From contig VGJA01000060.1 in NCBI GenBank assembly GCA_016867655.1, positions 1 to 6,441 on the forward strand: a stretch of 6,441 nt of DNA, read 5' to 3'. The DNA is from Candidatus Altarchaeales archaeon (lineage in GTDB: Archaea > Altiarchaeota > Altiarchaeia > IMC4 > SCGC-AAA252-I15). A program made the translations under genes and the position numbers. Positions 5,180 through 6,441 of this stretch are shown here, one piece after another. Position 1 is the first letter of the stretch. Each line of letters begins with the position of its first letter. The notes under the pieces were generated by a model. The model searched no databases and was not told where the DNA came from. It worked only from the letters and a program-made list of their open reading frames with translations.

Positions 5180-6004
5180 TCATGAGAGAATCCTGCTCTT
5201 GCCGTTTGGAACATACTTCTGTATCTCATCCAGGCTTACGTTTTTTATCCTGGCGCCGTCTTCCCTAGAAGTCTTTCTTTGAACCTCTTTCTTAATCTCT
5301 AGGGCCAGTTCCTTAGACTTCAAATCGCCAACCCCGATTCTGGCATAGTATTTGGTTTTAGCTTCCACAGCGCTTACCGGACCTCCAACCACTTCCACTG
5401 CGTCATCCAAAACAAAGCCTATTGCCATTTTCAGTTCAATGTTCCTAAGCCAGTTTTTAACCCCTCTTACCATAAAACCTCCTTTGGGTATGTATTCCCC
5501 GCTTTCGGCTTTTTTGGAAACCTGGTCTGGGTTCACATAGTATATGTCACAGCTTCCATGCCCTTTCTTCCAGGCACTGCTGTAGCTTGCAGCAGCCTCA
5601 GCTGCCTCCTTCAAAGTTCTCTCAGGTACACTTCTGTTTCCAGAATTTTTCACCACAAAAAAAGGCGCCCCCTGGATGTCAGCGTGGAAAACCAAATCAT
5701 TTTTCTCCAAATGTTTTTTCACCAGTATTTCATTTGTTACTGCGTCCCTTCCTCCTACCACAAGAAAGCCGTCGCTGCTTTCAAACCAACGGAACTTGTC
5801 AAACCACCTTCTCTCCTTAAGCGTTTTCTTTCTCACACCCTCTTTTTCAACAATACTGTTCTCGCTAAGATTGCTTATCCTTAATTTGGTTTCCTCAAGT
5901 GCTTTGACGGCGCCCTTCACCTTTTCCCTAGCTTTTTTGGCCTTCTCATAACAGTTCCTGGCGTTTTCCACAGCGCTTTTTCTTAAATCCAATTCTATGT
6001 CCAT
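5180..6004 (-). CDS. C-terminal half of an RqcH/NEMF-like protein: coiled coil plus NFACT-R domain only
   Basis: A 274-residue protein. It begins with DLRKSAVENARNCYEKAKKA (6-25), the block that opens the middle coiled coil of archaeal RqcH, and continues as a charged helix to about residue 65. The NFACT-R (DUF814) domain follows from about 67: WFDKFRWFESSDGFLVVGGR (67-86), then LVFHADIQGAPFFVVKN (104-120), TLKEAAEAAASYSSAWKKG (130-148), YIPKGGFMVRG (171-181) and VVGGPVSAV (205-213). The C-terminus, YVPNGKSRIL, also fits the family. Full-length RqcH recruits Ala-tRNA to stalled large ribosomal subunits and has about 300 more N-terminal residues (NFACT-N and helix-hairpin-helix). These are absent here. 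An in-frame TAA at 6011-6013 lies 6 bases upstream of the ATG, so the short form is genuine in this sequence. The missing half may be encoded elsewhere, or this may be a stand-alone NFACT-R protein. No Shine-Dalgarno is seen. Confidence 0.85.
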   Translation of the reverse strand: MDIELDLRKSAVENARNCYEKAKKAREKVKGAVKALEETKLRISNLSENSIVEKEGVRKKTLKERRWFDKFRWFESSDGFLVVGGRDAVTNEILVKKHLEKNDLVFHADIQGAPFFVVKNSGNRSVPERTLKEAAEAAASYSSAWKKGHGSCDIYYVNPDQVSKKAESGEYIPKGGFMVRGVKNWLRNIELKMAIGFVLDDAVEVVGGPVSAVEAKTKYYARIGVGDLKSKELALEIKKEVQRKTSREDGARIKNVSLDEIQKYVPNGKSRILS

Positions 6005-6009
6005 AGGTG

Positions 6010-6015
6010 TTTATA
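6010..6015 (+). promoter_or_regulatory. TATA-like box of the TM2-like gene
   Basis: TTTATA is centred about 27 bases before the A of ATG 6040, the spacing expected when an archaeal transcript begins at the start codon. No Shine-Dalgarno is present, which agrees with a leaderless message. Confidence 0.5.
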
Positions 6016-6028
6016 CCTTAGTTTATCC

Positions 6029-6036
6029 TAAATTAA
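6029..6036 (-). promoter_or_regulatory. TATA-like box of the NFACT-R gene
   Basis: On the minus strand this reads TTAATTTA, centred about 28 bases before ATG 6004. It again fits a leaderless start. It lies almost against the opposing gene's start codon at 6040. Confidence 0.4.
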
Positions 6037-6039
6037 TGT

Positions 6040-6309
6040 ATGGCCAAAAACAAGTGGGTTGCGGCATTACTGTCTTTTATAATCTGCGGTCTAGGGCAGT
6101 TATACCTCGGCTTTTTTTGGAGTGCACTATTCTTCTTCACGCTTGAAGTCTTCACAGTCATGATCTACAACCGCCTTCCAAACATTGGTTTTGCCTTGAA
6201 CACTGCAGTAAGCTTTTGGTCTGCCTTAGACGCCTATAGAAAGGCCAAGGGCATAGACAATATTCAGCAGAAAGAACTTCCTAAAACAGGCAAACTAAAG
6301 GTCTACTAA
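6040..6309 (+). CDS. Small TM2-like membrane protein
   Basis: An 89-residue protein. It opens MAKNKWVAALLSF and carries GLGQLYLGFF at 17-26, the glycine-rich turn typical of TM2-like proteins. Hydrophobic segments lie at about 7-24, 26-42 and 50-64. SALDAYRKAK at 61-70 matches the conserved Asp-Ala-(Tyr/Arg) ending of the family, and a lysine-rich polar tail follows. These proteins are widespread in bacteria and archaea and have no settled function. ATG 6040 is chosen because the family pattern begins there and the TATA-like box is correctly spaced; ATG 6036 is in another frame. It diverges from the NFACT-R gene across 35 bases and converges on the partial gene at the window end. Confidence 0.75.
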   Translation: MAKNKWVAALLSFIICGLGQLYLGFFWSALFFFTLEVFTVMIYNRLPNIGFALNTAVSFWSALDAYRKAKGIDNIQQKELPKTGKLKVY

Positions 6310-6344
6310 CCTTACCCCCTTGCCTCCTTCAAGGACTCAGGGAC

Positions 6345-6371
6345 AAGCCATCCTATATAACGTGATGGCTT
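6345..6371. repeat. Hairpin between convergent genes
   Basis: AAGCCATC (6345-6352) and GATGGCTT (6364-6371) are perfect inverted repeats of 8 bp around an 11-base A/T-rich loop. The stem touches the stop codon of the minus-strand gene at 6371-6373. It could mark the end of either convergent transcript, but no T-run follows it. Confidence 0.4.
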
Positions 6372-6441
6372 CACTTCGCTTCTCCAGACGTCTCTAGAAT
6401 CCTAGCCTTCAGCGCGCTGGCTTCGGCATTGGCCTTAGCCA
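6371..6441 (-). CDS. C-terminal tail of an unidentified protein (partial)
   Basis: One minus-strand frame stays open from the window edge to TGA at 6371-6373, giving 22 residues. They are rich in Ala, Lys and Glu (starting AKANAEASALKARI and ending SGEAK), as in a helical or coiled-coil tail. The other two minus-strand frames hit stops within the first 35 bases. The composition recalls SPFH/stomatin-type tails, but 22 residues cannot name a family. The length and absence of an alternative plus-strand frame make it a probable, not certain, coding end. Confidence 0.45.
   Translation of the reverse strand, partial: AKANAEASALKARILETSGEAK

Noticed and set aside
5558..5951. Several plus-strand open frames opposite the NFACT-R gene
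   Set aside because: All are antisense to conserved NFACT-R blocks and have no recognisable products.

Overview
The window looks archaeal. It encodes a Drg/Rbg-type GTPase with a TGS domain, a class confined to archaea and eukaryotes. The NFACT-R and TraB-family proteins are of the style common in archaea. Spacers between genes are only a few bases, one start is probably TTG, and A/T-rich TATA-like boxes lie about 27 bases ahead of start codons with no Shine-Dalgarno sequence, which suggests leaderless transcripts. No tRNA, rRNA, CRISPR array, insertion sequence or integrase is visible. A shikimate-pathway gene suggests the organism is not among the most reduced symbionts, but the lineage cannot be fixed from this window.

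Layout. Bases 1-242 (minus) hold the N-terminal 80 residues of shikimate dehydrogenase (aroE), cut by the window edge. Diverging from it, a plus-strand pair (283-801 and 803-1792) encodes a membrane-anchored bacterial-type PH-domain protein and a VirB2-like pilin. The pilin is fused to a duplicated extracellular domain rich in N-glycosylation sequons. This pair meets, stop codon to stop codon, a minus-strand pair: the Drg GTPase (2955-4055) and a TraB/Tiki-fold membrane protein (1789-2958), which overlap at TGA/GTG and are probably translationally coupled. Only 14 bases upstream of drg a divergent plus-strand gene (4070-5119) encodes a multi-pass HELSH membrane protein. It converges, across a 60-base spacer full of inverted repeats, on a minus-strand gene (5180-6004) encoding only the C-terminal half of an RqcH/NEMF-like protein. 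A small TM2-like membrane protein (6040-6309) diverges from that gene, and the C-terminal tail of another minus-strand gene (6371-6441) closes the window.

How the genes fit together. Drg and the NFACT-R protein both belong to families that act on stalled or stressed ribosomes, so the 2955-6004 stretch may be a small translation-quality neighbourhood. The HELSH protein and the TraB-fold protein are both putative membrane metallopeptidases, so membrane protein quality control is a reasonable but unproven theme. The most distinctive item is the pilin-like gene. Its two hydrophobic segments and polar loop look like VirB2/TrbC. Its outward-facing C-terminus carries two GWNL...GYWI modules in which three of the N-glycosylation sequons recur at matching positions. 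This suggests a glycosylated surface protein built on a pilin-like membrane anchor.
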